From Agrococcus jejuensis (GTDB taxonomy: Bacteria; Actinomycetota; Actinomycetes; Actinomycetales; Microbacteriaceae): a stretch of DNA of 64,000 bases. A program made the position numbers and the translations under genes. This document shows positions 1 to 8,525 of the stretch, piece after piece. Numbering within the stretch: the first letter of the stretch is position 1; every line of letters starts with the position of its first letter. Under the pieces are notes generated by a model. It saw only the letters and a list, made by a program, of their open reading frames with translations, did not search any database and was not told where the DNA came from. The DNA is taken from positions 336,277-400,276 of the forward strand of contig NZ_VEFR01000003.1 in the NCBI RefSeq assembly GCF_007679035.1, written 5' to 3'.

Positions 1-413
1 CCGGAGAGCACGGCACCGCCGAGCGTGAACGCCAGGATCAGGCCACCGGGGAGCCCCGCATCCTGCAGCCGTCGCCAGCCGAGCGCGAGCGTCGGCACCG
101 CGAGGGCGAGCAGCAGCAGGCCGCCGAGCGCCATGATGGCGAGCCCCGGCAGCGCGCGCTGGACCACGATGCCCGGCGCGGCCGCGACGAGGCCGGGATC
201 GGCGTCGATCGCCGCCAGCGCGTCGCGAGCCAGCAGCACCACGACGACGGCGCCCGGCATCAGCAGCACGACGCTCGCGAGCGCGAGCGTCAGCTGCGCC
301 CACCAGAACTCGCTGCGGCTCGCGCGACCGCGGAACGTCGCGTACTTCCGCAGGAAGCGCACCATGCCGGCGGGGCCGATGCCGTAGTGCGGCTGGTCGA
401 GGGGCACGCTCAT
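1..413 (-). CDS. DUF805 family membrane protein (3' end outside window)
   Basis: The reverse strand reads without interruption from an ATG at 413 to the window edge, giving 137 residues of an incomplete protein. The N-terminus carries the DUF805 hallmark: an aromatic-rich segment reading FLRKYATFRGRASRSEFWW at about residues 19-37, followed by at least three hydrophobic segments (about 40-60, 80-100 and 115-135). DUF805 proteins are small inner-membrane proteins of unknown function. The gene is divergent from the pseudopilin genes that follow. The plus-strand open frame covering the same bases is rich in Ser, Arg and Ala and is a shadow. The family call is firm; the function is unknown. Confidence 0.8.
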   Translation of the reverse strand, partial: MSVPLDQPHYGIGPAGMVRFLRKYATFRGRASRSEFWWAQLTLALASVVLLMPGAVVVVLLARDALAAIDADPGLVAAAPGIVVQRALPGLAIMALGGLLLLALAVPTLALGWRRLQDAGLPGGLILAFTLGGAVLS

Positions 414-579
414 CCGTCCAGTGAAGCAGCGCGCTCCTGCGCGAGCGCCGCGCGGGCTCGGCTCCACAGGTGCGGCGCATCCACATCGCGCCGGTCTGCG
501 CCGACGGCCCGGGCTCTCCGCGGCGACCCTGGACCCCCGCGCGTCGACGAGGCGCGCAGGAGAGGAAGGAGGAGCGGAC

Positions 580-756
580 ATGGACAGGCTCAGGAGGCTC
601 GTCGACGACGAGACGGGCGCCGCGACCGCGGAGTACGTGATCGCGACGATGGCCGCCGTCGGATTCGCCGGGCTGCTGGTGGTGATCCTGCGCAGCGACG
701 AGGTGCGGCAGGTGCTCACCGACATGGTGCAGCGCGCGCTGACCGTGCAGCAGTGA
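580..756 (+). CDS. DUF4244 pilin-like protein (Flp/Tad type)
   Basis: This 58-residue protein has the layout of actinobacterial DUF4244 proteins: a short charged start, a TAEY motif (about residues 14-17) and one hydrophobic helix (about 18-36). DUF4244 proteins sit in tad loci and resemble Flp pilins, where the Glu after a small residue marks the prepilin-like helix. The start is fixed by a strong Shine-Dalgarno, AGGAAGGAGG at 563-572, seven bases before the ATG. It is translationally coupled to the next gene (TGATG). The tad ATPase and platform genes that normally precede it are not visible; a DUF805 gene lies there instead. Confidence 0.8.
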   Translation: MDRLRRLVDDETGAATAEYVIATMAAVGFAGLLVVILRSDEVRQVLTDMVQRALTVQQ

Positions 757-1076
757 TGCGACGCGCGGGCGGCGTGCGCGACGAGCGCGGCGCGGTGACG
801 GCCGAGCTCGCTGCGGCGCTGCCCGCCGTCGTCGTGATCGCGGCGCTCGCGATCGGTGGCGTCGGCGCGGCTGCTCGGCAGGTGGCGCTGCAGGACGCGG
901 CGGGCGACGCCTCCCGCGCCGCGGCGCGCGGCGACGCGCCCGAGCCCCATGCGGGTGACGCGGCGATCGAGGTGGCCGTGACGGGCGAGCTCGTGTGCGT
1001 CACGCTGCAGACGACGGCGCTCGGCGGCGTCGTGCCGCTCGCAGCGTCGAGCTGCGCGGACGCGGGCGGCCGGTGA
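756..1076 (+). CDS. TadE-like pseudopilin protein
   Basis: The 106-residue product begins with a short basic and acidic segment, then RGAVTAELAAALPAV, the TadE-type signature with the conserved Glu inside the entry to a single transmembrane helix (about residues 12-38). The rest is a short extracytoplasmic domain with two Cys (in VCVT and SSCA). TadE-like proteins are minor pseudopilins of tad secretion systems. The ATG overlaps the stop of the upstream pilin-like gene, and the downstream gene starts inside the end of this one, so the three form a coupled operon. Assignment rests on the N-terminal motif and the context. Confidence 0.75.
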   Translation: MRRAGGVRDERGAVTAELAAALPAVVVIAALAIGGVGAAARQVALQDAAGDASRAAARGDAPEPHAGDAAIEVAVTGELVCVTLQTTALGGVVPLAASSCADAGGR

Positions 1077-1435
1077 GCGCGGCGGGGCTCGCCGACGATC
1101 GCGGCGCGGGCGCGGTGCTGGCGCTCGCGATCGTGGCGGCGGCGGTGGTCGCGGGCAGCGTGACGCTCGGCGCCTGCGGTCTCGTGGTGGCGTCGGCGCG
1201 CGTCGACGCCGCAGCGGATGCCGCGGCGCTCTCGGCGGCCGACGCAGCAGCCGGCTGGTCGTCCGACGATCCGTGCACCCGCGCCGGGACGGTCGCGGCG
1301 GCGAACGGAGCGTCGGTCGTCGCCTGCTCGCTCGAGGGGCTCACGGCGACGATCGTCGTGGCCGACGCGGGCGGTCTGCCCGTGCGGGGCACCGCCGTCG
1401 CCGGTCCTCCCGATGCGCGGGCCGACGACGCGTGA
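1073..1435 (+). CDS. TadE-like protein of helicase/secretion neighbourhood (Rv3654c type)
   Basis: A 120-residue protein starts at a GTG overlapping the previous stop codon. It opens with DDRGAGAVLALAIVAA, a TadG/Rv3654c-like entry into one transmembrane helix (about residues 8-40), followed by the Ala/Asp-rich segment RVDAAADAAALSAADAAAG typical of this family. Two Cys (in DPCTR and VACS) may pair outside the cell. In mycobacteria and other actinomycetes this is the last small gene of the tad cluster. Here it ends about 100 bases before topA. A long antisense frame covers the region but has shadow composition. Confidence 0.75.
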   Translation: MSAAGLADDRGAGAVLALAIVAAAVVAGSVTLGACGLVVASARVDAAADAAALSAADAAAGWSSDDPCTRAGTVAAANGASVVACSLEGLTATIVVADAGGLPVRGTAVAGPPDARADDA

Positions 1436-1507
1436 CGCGCGCACCCCATCCGCACGCCAGCGGCGAACGCCGCCCGCCGTGTGCGCGGTGGCGTCGTACG
1501 GCGCATG

Positions 1508-1513
1508 TATGGT
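1508..1513 (+). promoter_or_regulatory. -10 box of topA promoter
   Basis: TATGGT fits the actinobacterial TANNNT -10. A transcript starting about 7 bases later would exclude the in-frame upstream start at 1481 and supports the TTG start at 1544, which follows GGGAAGGA at 1528-1535. Confidence 0.45.
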
Positions 1514-1543
1514 GAGGGCGCGTCAGCGGGAAGGACAAGAGCG

Positions 1544-4219
1544 TTGGCAGACGGCACGAAGCTCGTCATCGTCGAGAGCCCTGCGAAGGGCAAGACGATC
1601 GAGCGCTACCTCGGCGAGGGCTACAAGGTCCTGGCATCGGTCGGGCACATCCGCGACCTCGTGAGCCCCCGCGACCTCCCTGCGGACATGAAGAAGGGTC
1701 CGTTCGGCAAGTTCGCCGTCGACGTCGACTCCGCCTTCGAGCCGTACTACGTCGTCAACGACGACAAGCGCAAGACGGTCACCGAGCTCAAGAAGGCGCT
1801 CAAGGACGCCGACGAGCTCATCCTCGCGACGGATGAGGACCGCGAGGGAGAGGCCATCGCGTGGCACCTGCTCGAGGTGCTGAAGCCCAAGGTCCCCGTG
1901 CAGCGCATGGTCTTCCACGAGATCACGAAGGAGGCCATCGAGCACGCACGCGACAACACGCGCCAGCTCGACATGGACCTCGTCGACGCGCAGGAGACCC
2001 GACGCATCCTCGACCGTCTCTACGGCTACGAGGTGAGCCCCGTGCTGTGGCGCAAGGTGCGGCAGGGCCTGTCGGCCGGTCGCGTGCAGTCGCCCACGGC
2101 GCGCCTCATCGTCGACCGCGAGCGCGAGCGCATGGCCTTCGTGCCGGCCGCCTACTGGAGCCTCGCCGCGACGTTCGACGCGGAGGGCAAGGAGTTCCTC
2201 GCCCGCCTCGTGCGCCTCGACGGCGCGCGCGTCGCGACCGGCTCCGACTTCGACGACCGCGGCCAGGTCAAGGGCGTGCGCACGATCCTCGACGCCGAGG
2301 CCGCCGCCTCGCTCGCCGAGGAGCTCGAGGCATCGGCCTTCGAGGTCGCGAGCGTCGAGTCGAAGCCCTACCGTCGCCGCCCCTCGGCGCCCTTCACGAC
2401 GTCGACGCTGCAGCAGGAGGCCGGCCGCAAGCTGCGCTTCTCGGCGAAGCAGACGATGTCGGTCGCGCAGTCGCTCTACGAGAACGGCTACATCACCTAC
2501 ATGCGCACCGACTCGCCGTCGCTGTCGGCGCAGGCGATCTCGGCCGCGCGCACGCAGGCCGTCGCCCTCTACGGCGACGGTGCCGTGCCGCAGGCGCCGC
2601 GCCTCTACTCGGGCAAGTCGAAGTCGGCGCAGGAGGCGCACGAGGCCATCCGCCCGGCCGGCGACGCCTTCTCGACGCCGAAGTCGCTCGCGGGGAAGCT
2701 GACCGACAACGAGCAGCGCCTCTACGACCTCATCTGGAAGCGCACGGTCGCGAGCCAGATGATCGACGCGACCGGCCAGACGGCCACGATCACGATCGCG
2801 TCGGCGAAGACGAGCCGCGGCGTCGCCGAGCTCACCGCATCCGGCACCGTCATCACCGAGCCCGGCTTCCTGCAGGCGTACGAGGAGGGCAAGGACGTCG
2901 ATCGCTACGCCGACGACGCCGAGCAGGATGCGACGCTGCCCGACGTCAAGGCGAAGGACGCCCTCGGGCTGAAGAGCCTCGACCGCAAGGATCACGTCAC
3001 GACGCCCCCGCCGCGCTACACCGAGGCGAGCCTCGTCAAGGCGCTCGAGGAGCTCGAGATCGGTCGACCCTCGACCTACGCGTCGATCATCGACACGATC
3101 GTGCGCCGCGGCTTCGTCACCGTGCGCGGCGGCGCGCTCGTGCCCGAGTGGATCGCGTTCGCGACGATGAACCTGCTCGAGGAGCACCTCGGCCAGTACG
3201 TCGACTACGACTTCACCGCCGAGATGCTCGCCGACCTCGACCGCATCGCCGACGGCGACGCCGATCGCGTCGAGTGGCTCACGCGCTTCTATCGCGGCCA
3301 CGACGGCAAGCCGGGACTGCGCGACGTCGTGGGCAACCTCGGCGAGATCGACGCGCGTGCCGTGAACTCCATCGACCTCGGCGAGGGCGTCACGCTGCGC
3401 GTCGGCCAGTACGGCCCCTACCTCGAGCGCACCGACGAGCAGGGCACGATCCAGCGCGCGAACGTGCCGGAGGAGCTCACGCCCGACGAGCTCACGCTCG
3501 TGCGCGCCCAGGAGCTGCTGGATGCGCCGCCCGTCGAGGAGCGCGTGCTGGGCGAGCACCCCGAGACCGGCAAGTCGATCATCGTGAAGGACGGCCGCTT
3601 CGGCCCGTACGTGCAGGAGGTCGAGCCCGAGCCCGAGACCCCGGCCGAGCCGCAGCTCACGAAGACGGGCAAGCCCAAGCGCGTGCCGAAGCCGCCGAAG
3701 CCCCGCACGGCCTCGCTCTTCAAGACCATGACGCCCGAGTCGATCGACCTCGACGCTGCCGTCGCGCTGCTGTCGCTGCCGCGCACGATCGGCGTCGACC
3801 CGGCCGACGAGTCCGCGACGCCCATCACGGTGCGCAACGGCCGCTACGGCCCGTTCATCACGAAGGGCGACGAGACGCGCTCGCTCGACAGCGAGGACGA
3901 GATCTTCACGATCACGCTCGAGCAGGCGATCGAGAAGCTCGCGCAGCCGAAGTACGGCGCTCGCCGCCAGTCGTCGGCCCTCGCCGAGTTCGACGCGGAT
4001 CCCGTGAGCGGCAAGCCGATCAAGGTCAAGGACGGCCGCTTCGGCCCGTACGTGACCGATGGCGAGACGAACGCGACGATCCCGCGCGGCGAGGAGGTCT
4101 CGGCCGTCACGTTCGAGCGCGCCGTCGAGCTGCTGCAGATCAAGCGCGACAAGGGCCCTGCGAAGAAGCCCGCGGCGCGCAAGGCACCCGCCAAGCGACG
4201 CACGCCCGCCAAGAAGTAG
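1544..4219 (+). CDS. topA: DNA topoisomerase I (type IA)
   Basis: TopA relaxes negative supercoils by cutting one DNA strand through a phosphotyrosine bond. The 891-residue protein starts with a TOPRIM domain: Glu11 in VIVESPAKGKT and the metal-binding DED at 97-99. The active-site Tyr is Y319, in YITYMRTDS, the same number as in E. coli when the TTG at 1544 is the start. The C-terminal third has at least four GxYGP-type repeats (GQYGPYL, GRFGPYV, GRYGPFI, GRFGPYV) instead of zinc fingers, and ends in a Lys/Arg/Pro/Ala tail, as in mycobacterial TopA. It leads an operon with tmk (5-base gap) and holB. The TTG start is preferred because of its SD and the -10 box that an earlier start would contain. 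Confidence 0.96.
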   Translation: MADGTKLVIVESPAKGKTIERYLGEGYKVLASVGHIRDLVSPRDLPADMKKGPFGKFAVDVDSAFEPYYVVNDDKRKTVTELKKALKDADELILATDEDREGEAIAWHLLEVLKPKVPVQRMVFHEITKEAIEHARDNTRQLDMDLVDAQETRRILDRLYGYEVSPVLWRKVRQGLSAGRVQSPTARLIVDRERERMAFVPAAYWSLAATFDAEGKEFLARLVRLDGARVATGSDFDDRGQVKGVRTILDAEAAASLAEELEASAFEVASVESKPYRRRPSAPFTTSTLQQEAGRKLRFSAKQTMSVAQSLYENGYITYMRTDSPSLSAQAISAARTQAVALYGDGAVPQAPRLYSGKSKSAQEAHEAIRPAGDAFSTPKSLAGKLTDNEQRLYDLIWKRTVASQMIDATGQTATITIASAKTSRGVAELTASGTVITEPGFLQAYEEGKDVDRYADDAEQDATLPDVKAKDALGLKSLDRKDHVTTPPPRYTEASLVKALEELEIGRPSTYASIIDTIVRRGFVTVRGGALVPEWIAFATMNLLEEHLGQYVDYDFTAEMLADLDRIADGDADRVEWLTRFYRGHDGKPGLRDVVGNLGEIDARAVNSIDLGEGVTLRVGQYGPYLERTDEQGTIQRANVPEELTPDELTLVRAQELLDAPPVEERVLGEHPETGKSIIVKDGRFGPYVQEVEPEPETPAEPQLTKTGKPKRVPKPPKPRTASLFKTMTPESIDLDAAVALLSLPRTIGVDPADESATPITVRNGRYGPFITKGDETRSLDSEDEIFTITLEQAIEKLAQPKYGARRQSSALAEFDADPVSGKPIKVKDGRFGPYVTDGETNATIPRGEEVSAVTFERAVELLQIKRDKGPAKKPAARKAPAKRRTPAKK

Positions 4220-4224
4220 GCGCC

Positions 4225-4851
4225 GTGGCAGGGCTCTTCGTCACGCTCGAGGGCGGCGACGGCGCAGGCAAGTCGACGCAGTCGGCGATGCTCGCCGAGT
4301 GGCTGCGCGGCGAGGGGCGCACGGTCGTGACGACGCGCGAGCCCGGGGGCACCGACCTCGGCGTCGAGATCCGTCACCTCGTGCAGCACCGCCGCGGCCA
4401 CGTCGCACCGCGCGCCGAGGCGCTGCTGTACGCCGCGGATCGCGCGCACCACGTCGCGACGCTCGTGCGCCCCGCGCTCGAGCGCGGCGACGTCGTGCTG
4501 CAGGACCGCTACCTCGACTCCTCGGTGGCGTACCAGGGCGCGGGCCGCGTGCTCGGCACCGACGAGGTGCGCGACCTGTCGCTGTGGGCCGTCGACGGGC
4601 TGCTGCCCGACCTCACGATCCTGCTCGACCTCGATCCCGCGGAAGGGCGGCGCCGCATGGCCGAGCGGGTCGACGCGCCGTACGACCGGCTCGAGGAGGC
4701 GCCCGACGACCTCCACGCGCGCGTGCGCGCCCAGTACCTCGCCCTCGCCGCCGCCGAGCCCGAGCGCTTCCTCGTCGTCGACGCCGCCGGCAGCCCCGAC
4801 GAGATCCACGCCGCCGTGCGCGCACGCGTCGCCGCGGTGCTGGAGGGCTGA
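4225..4851 (+). CDS. tmk: dTMP kinase
   Basis: Thymidylate kinase phosphorylates dTMP to dTDP in dTTP synthesis. The 208-residue product has the P-loop GGDGAGKST at residues 10-18, the dTMP-binding TTREPGGT segment around 37-44, and the DRYLDSSVAYQG motif around 95. Length matches bacterial Tmk (about 205-215). The GTG start lies five bases after the topA stop. The following gene holB starts one base after this stop. topA-tmk-holB is a conserved actinomycete order linking DNA topology, dTTP supply and the replication clamp loader. Confidence 0.95.
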   Translation: MAGLFVTLEGGDGAGKSTQSAMLAEWLRGEGRTVVTTREPGGTDLGVEIRHLVQHRRGHVAPRAEALLYAADRAHHVATLVRPALERGDVVLQDRYLDSSVAYQGAGRVLGTDEVRDLSLWAVDGLLPDLTILLDLDPAEGRRRMAERVDAPYDRLEEAPDDLHARVRAQYLALAAAEPERFLVVDAAGSPDEIHAAVRARVAAVLEG

Positions 4852-4852
4852 G

Positions 4853-6004
4853 ATGACGACGGATCCCTGGGGCGAGATCATCGGCCAGGACGACGCCGTC
4901 GCCACCTTGCGCCGCGCGGCCGCATCGCCCGGCACGTCGGCGATGACGCACGCGTGGCTCATCACGGGGCCGCCGGGGTCGGGGCGCTCGAACCTCGCGT
5001 TCGCGTTCGCGACGGCGCTGCTGTCGCCCGCGGGCACGATCGACGAGCGCGTCGCCATCCAGGTCGCGGCGCGCACGCATCCCGACCTCGTCGTGCTCGC
5101 GACCGAGGGCGTGACGATCAAGATCGACGCCGCGCGCGACGCCGTGCAGCGGGCGTCGATGTCGCCCGCGTCGTCGCGGCACCGCGTCGTCGTGGTCGAG
5201 GATGCGGACCGCATGGTCGAGCGCACGTCGAACACGCTGCTGAAGGCGCTCGAGGAGCCGCCGGAGGACACGGTGTGGATCCTGTGCGCCCCCGGCGAGT
5301 CCGACCTGCTGCCGACGATCCGCTCGCGCGTGCGCACCGTCTCGCTCGGCGTGCCCGACCCTGAGGCCGTGGCGCGGCTGCTCGTGGAGCGCGACGGCGT
5401 CGACCCCGCGCTCGCAGCGCAGGTCGCACGCGAGGCGCAGAGCCACATCGGCATGGCGCGCAGGCTCGCGACGAACGACGAGGCGCGGGCGCGGAGGGCG
5501 GAGACGCTCGACCTGGCGCTGCGCGTGCAGACCGCGGGGCACGCGGTGCTCGCCGCCGCGCGGTTCGTCGAGATCGCCGGCGCCGACGCCGAGGCGCTCG
5601 GCGCCGACCAGGACGCGGCCGAGCGCGACCAGGCGCTGCGCCAGATGGGCATCGCGCCCGGCGGCACGGTGCCGCCGCAGCTGCGCAAGCAGCTGCGCGA
5701 GCTGGAGTCGCTGCAGAAGGAGCGCGCCAAGCGCGGCCTGCGCGACGGCGTCGACCGCATCCTCGTCGACCTGCTCTCGCTCTTCCGCGACATCCTCCTG
5801 ACGCAGCTCGGCGTCGCGCACGAGCTCGTGAACGCGGCGCAGCAGCCGCGCATCGAGGAGGCGGCCCGGGGTCGTCGCCCCGAGGACTCGCTCGCGGTGC
5901 TCGACGCCATCCAGGTGGCGCGCGAGCGGATCGAGGCGAACGTGCCGGCGCTGCTGGCGCTCGAGGCGCTGCTCGTCGTCGTCGCCGCGCCCGACGAGCG
6001 CTGA
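4853..6004 (+). CDS. holB: DNA polymerase III subunit delta'
   Basis: Delta' is the stator of the sliding-clamp loader. The 383-residue protein has an AAA+ N-terminal domain with a degenerate Walker A, GPPGSGRS at 39-46 (Arg replaces the usual Lys), a VVEDADRM Walker B-like segment and SNTLLKALEEPPED, the conserved delta'/gamma segment. A degenerate P-loop is expected, since delta' does not need to hydrolyse ATP. The four-Cys zinc module of E. coli HolB is absent. A charged helical region (about residues 215-250) and a C-terminal collar domain follow. It starts one base after tmk and is surely cotranscribed. Confidence 0.93.
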   Translation: MTTDPWGEIIGQDDAVATLRRAAASPGTSAMTHAWLITGPPGSGRSNLAFAFATALLSPAGTIDERVAIQVAARTHPDLVVLATEGVTIKIDAARDAVQRASMSPASSRHRVVVVEDADRMVERTSNTLLKALEEPPEDTVWILCAPGESDLLPTIRSRVRTVSLGVPDPEAVARLLVERDGVDPALAAQVAREAQSHIGMARRLATNDEARARRAETLDLALRVQTAGHAVLAAARFVEIAGADAEALGADQDAAERDQALRQMGIAPGGTVPPQLRKQLRELESLQKERAKRGLRDGVDRILVDLLSLFRDILLTQLGVAHELVNAAQQPRIEEAARGRRPEDSLAVLDAIQVARERIEANVPALLALEALLVVVAAPDER

Positions 6005-6030
6005 CCAGCCCGCGTCCGGCCGTGCGCCCG

Positions 6031-6036
6031 TAGCAT
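6031..6036 (+). promoter_or_regulatory. -10 box before the secreted hydrolase gene
   Basis: TAGCAT matches TANNNT; transcription would start about 6043, leaving a leader with GAAGGG as ribosome site before the ATG at 6061. Confidence 0.4.
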
Positions 6037-6060
6037 GAGCGCGGACGAAGGGACCCCTCC

Positions 6061-7656
6061 ATGGCATCGAGGCTCCGCCGCAGCGGCATCGCCGTCGCGC
6101 TCGCAGCATCCATCGCGGTCGCGCTCTCGGGCTGCATCGTGCTGCCGCCGAGCCTCGTCCCGGGCCCGGGCGGCACGACGCCGACGACGCCCGCGAGCGG
6201 CCAGCCCCTCGACTTCACGCCGACGGGCGAGGACGTCGATGCCGGCCTCGAGCCGTACTACGCGCAGGACGTCGACTGGACCCTCTGCGCCGGCGGCTAC
6301 ACGTGCGGCACGATCGACGCGCCCATGGACTGGTTCACCCCCGAGGACGGCCGATCGATCGAGGTGAGCATGATCGTGCGCCCCGCCGACGGCGAGGTGT
6401 GGGGCTCGATGCTCTACAACCCCGGCGGTCCCGGCGGCTCTGGCCTCGACTACGTGCAGCAGTACGCCGACTACCTCGTCGCGCCCGAGGTGCTCGAGCA
6501 CTACAACCTCGTCGGCTTCGACCCCCGCGGCGTCGGCCAGTCGACGCCCATCACCTGCTACGACGACCCGTCGACCCTCTACGACTACCTCTGGGAGATC
6601 CCGGAGGGCCCGGCGCCCGAGCCGCTGTCGGACGAGGCGCTGCAGCAGCAGCTCGACGACGCCGCCGAGTTCGGCGACGCATGCCTGCAGTACACGGGCG
6701 AGGCGCTGGAGTTCATGGGCACCGAGCAGGCCGCGAGCGACATGGACCTCATCCGCGCGCTGCTCGGCGAGGACCACCTGCAGTACCTGGGCGTCTCGTA
6801 CGGCACGCTGCTGGGCGCGACGTACGCCGACCTCTTCCCCGACCACGTGGGCCGCTTCGTGCTCGACGCCGCGGTCGCGCCCGACGCGACCGACGCCGAG
6901 GGCACGCTCTTCCAGGCGGGCGGCTTCGAGCTCGCGCTGCGCAACTGGATGGCCGACTGCCTGAGCGTGGGCACGTGCCCGTTCACGGCGGGCGACGTCG
7001 ACGGCGGCATGCAGCAGGTCGGCACGCTGCTCAGCGACCTCGAGGCATCGCCGCTCGAGGCGACCGACGGCCGCCGGCTGGGATCCAGCTCGATGTTCAC
7101 GGCGGTCGCGGCGAACCTGTACTCGCCGCAGCAGTGGAGCACGCTGCGCTCGGTGTTCGCCGACGTGCTGAACGGCTCCGCCGACTCGGCGTTCGTCGAG
7201 GCCGACCGCTACTACGGCGTGAACCCCGACGGCACGTTCGCCGACAACTCGTTCGAGGCCCTCATCGGGGTCAACTGCCTCGACGCACCCGCCGTGACCG
7301 ACTTCGCCGAGGTGCGCGCGAACGCCGAGGCGATCCGTGCGGTGGCGCCGACGCTGTGGCAGCAGTTCTCGGGCATGTCGACGTGCGCGGCCTGGCCGTT
7401 CGCGGCGACGCGCGAGCCGCACGTCATCACGGCGCCGGGCGCCGAGCCGATCATCGTCATCGGCGGGCTCAACGACCCGGCGACGCCGTACGAGCAGTCG
7501 GTGTCGCTCGCGGAGCAGCTCTCCAGCGGCGTGCTCATCTCGGTGGATGCCGAGGGCCACTCGCAGTACAACCAGGGCAACGCGTGCGTCGACGACCCGG
7601 TGAACGAGTACTTCCTCACCGGCACGGCGCCGTCGGGGGACATCGACGGCTGCTGA
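6061..7656 (+). CDS. secreted alpha/beta hydrolase lipoprotein (tripeptidyl-aminopeptidase-like)
   Basis: A 531-residue lipoprotein with a basic start, a hydrophobic helix and the lipobox ALSGC (Cys25). A Pro/Thr/Gly linker follows. The catalytic alpha/beta-hydrolase domain has the oxyanion motif NPGGPGGSG (about 120-128), the nucleophile elbow GVSYG (Ser246), Asp472 in GGLNDPATP and His500 in AEGHSQY, the layout of SlpD/SlpE and Tap mycelial peptidases. Eight or more Cys outside the lipobox suggest disulphides and an extracellular location. It probably removes short peptides or esters; the exact substrate is not visible. Neighbouring topA-tmk-holB order is common in this group. Confidence 0.85.
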   Translation: MASRLRRSGIAVALAASIAVALSGCIVLPPSLVPGPGGTTPTTPASGQPLDFTPTGEDVDAGLEPYYAQDVDWTLCAGGYTCGTIDAPMDWFTPEDGRSIEVSMIVRPADGEVWGSMLYNPGGPGGSGLDYVQQYADYLVAPEVLEHYNLVGFDPRGVGQSTPITCYDDPSTLYDYLWEIPEGPAPEPLSDEALQQQLDDAAEFGDACLQYTGEALEFMGTEQAASDMDLIRALLGEDHLQYLGVSYGTLLGATYADLFPDHVGRFVLDAAVAPDATDAEGTLFQAGGFELALRNWMADCLSVGTCPFTAGDVDGGMQQVGTLLSDLEASPLEATDGRRLGSSSMFTAVAANLYSPQQWSTLRSVFADVLNGSADSAFVEADRYYGVNPDGTFADNSFEALIGVNCLDAPAVTDFAEVRANAEAIRAVAPTLWQQFSGMSTCAAWPFAATREPHVITAPGAEPIIVIGGLNDPATPYEQSVSLAEQLSSGVLISVDAEGHSQYNQGNACVDDPVNEYFLTGTAPSGDIDGC

Positions 7657-7680
7657 ACGTCGCGTCGATTCGGTGCAAGG

Positions 7681-7695
7681 TTGCAGTGACTGCAA
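7681..7695 (+). promoter_or_regulatory. TetR-type operator palindrome
   Basis: TTGCAGTGACTGCAA is a perfect inverted repeat (7-bp arms around one base), 10 bases before the tetR ATG. It overlaps the place where the -10 (AACAAT at 7694-7699) would sit, so it is the likely autoregulatory site. Confidence 0.7.
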
Positions 7696-7705
7696 CAATG
7701 GTGCC

Positions 7706-8302
7706 ATGACGGACGAAGGACTGCGCGCGCGCAAGCGCCGCCGCACCAGCGCTGCCATCCAGCGTGCCGCCCTCGAGCTCGCCCTCGAGCGCGGCGACCT
7801 GCATCCGCCGGTCGACGCGATCGCGTCGCGTGCCGACGTGAGCCCGCGCACGTTCTTCAACTACTTCGCGACGCGCGACGAGGCGCTCGTGGGGGAGCCG
7901 ATGCAGTTCCCCGACGACGCCGACCCCACCGTCGGCGACGATCTGCTCGACATGCTCGAGACCATCGCGCTGCTCGTGCTCGGCGACCGCGAGCTCGACC
8001 GCGACCTCATCCTGCTGCGCCGCGACGTCATGCGGCAGCACCCCGAGCTCTTCGCCCGCCGCGTCGTGCAGAGCCACGAGATCGAGCAGCAGCTCATCCG
8101 CCTCGCCGAGCGCCGGGCGACGCTCGACGGCTCCGATCGTCCGCACGAGCGCGGCCGCATCGCCGCGCTCGTCGCCATGGGTGCGCTGCGCGCGGGATGG
8201 ATGCGCTGGGTCGACCGCGCGGGAGGCGAGACGCTCGAGGCGGCCGTGCGCGCGACGTTCGACGAAGTGCGCAGCATGGTGCGCACCGCTGCCATCGTCT
8301 GA
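7706..8302 (+). CDS. TetR/AcrR family transcriptional regulator
   Basis: A 198-residue protein with an N-terminal TetR helix-turn-helix (about residues 10-55), including VDAIASRADVSPRTFFNYFATRDEAL, the recognition-helix pattern of the family. The C-terminal ligand domain (about 60-198) is helical and not assignable to a ligand. The ATG at 7706 is chosen because the in-frame upstream start at 7673 would read through the palindromic operator. No exporter or oxidoreductase gene is directly linked; the gene stands alone between the hydrolase and the peptide transporter, so its target beyond itself is unknown. Confidence 0.9.
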   Translation: MTDEGLRARKRRRTSAAIQRAALELALERGDLHPPVDAIASRADVSPRTFFNYFATRDEALVGEPMQFPDDADPTVGDDLLDMLETIALLVLGDRELDRDLILLRRDVMRQHPELFARRVVQSHEIEQQLIRLAERRATLDGSDRPHERGRIAALVAMGALRAGWMRWVDRAGGETLEAAVRATFDEVRSMVRTAAIV

Positions 8303-8314
8303 CGCCGAGGGCGC

Positions 8315-8345
8315 CGGATCGGGCGTCGTGCTGCACCCCGATCCG
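8315..8345 (+). terminator. stem-loop after tetR
   Basis: CGGATCGGG and CCCGATCCG form a perfect 9-bp stem with a 13-base loop, 12 bases after the tetR stop. There is no T-run, as usual for GC-rich actinomycetes. The rest of the gap to 8525 holds only the promoter and SD (AGGAGG) of the next gene. Confidence 0.55.
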
Positions 8346-8525
8346 CTCGACCGCGCATCCTGAGACGCCTGCCGCGCCGCTGCTGGTCACGGTCCGGTCA
8401 CGACCTCGCCGTCTCGGCGGTCTGGACCACGGCGCGCCGGTAGCGTACGGGGAACGCGTGCGACGCCGCCGACCCGGTCGGCGTCGGCCGTACGCCCGTC
8501 ACAGCACCAGACCCAGGAGGTCACC

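Noticed and set aside
1523..3559. Long open frame antisense to topA (678 residues)
   Set aside because: Third-position GC bias opens antisense frames. The product is Arg/Leu/Glu/Asp-rich without motifs, while topA on the other strand is fully supported.
4853..6004. DnaX (tau/gamma) instead of HolB
   Set aside because: Length is only 383 residues, Walker A is degenerate (GRS) and the position after tmk is that of holB.
3844..7860. 1338-residue minus-strand frame across topA, tmk, holB and the hydrolase
   Set aside because: Composition is that of a shadow (Arg, His, Ala, Val) and it runs across four well-supported genes.
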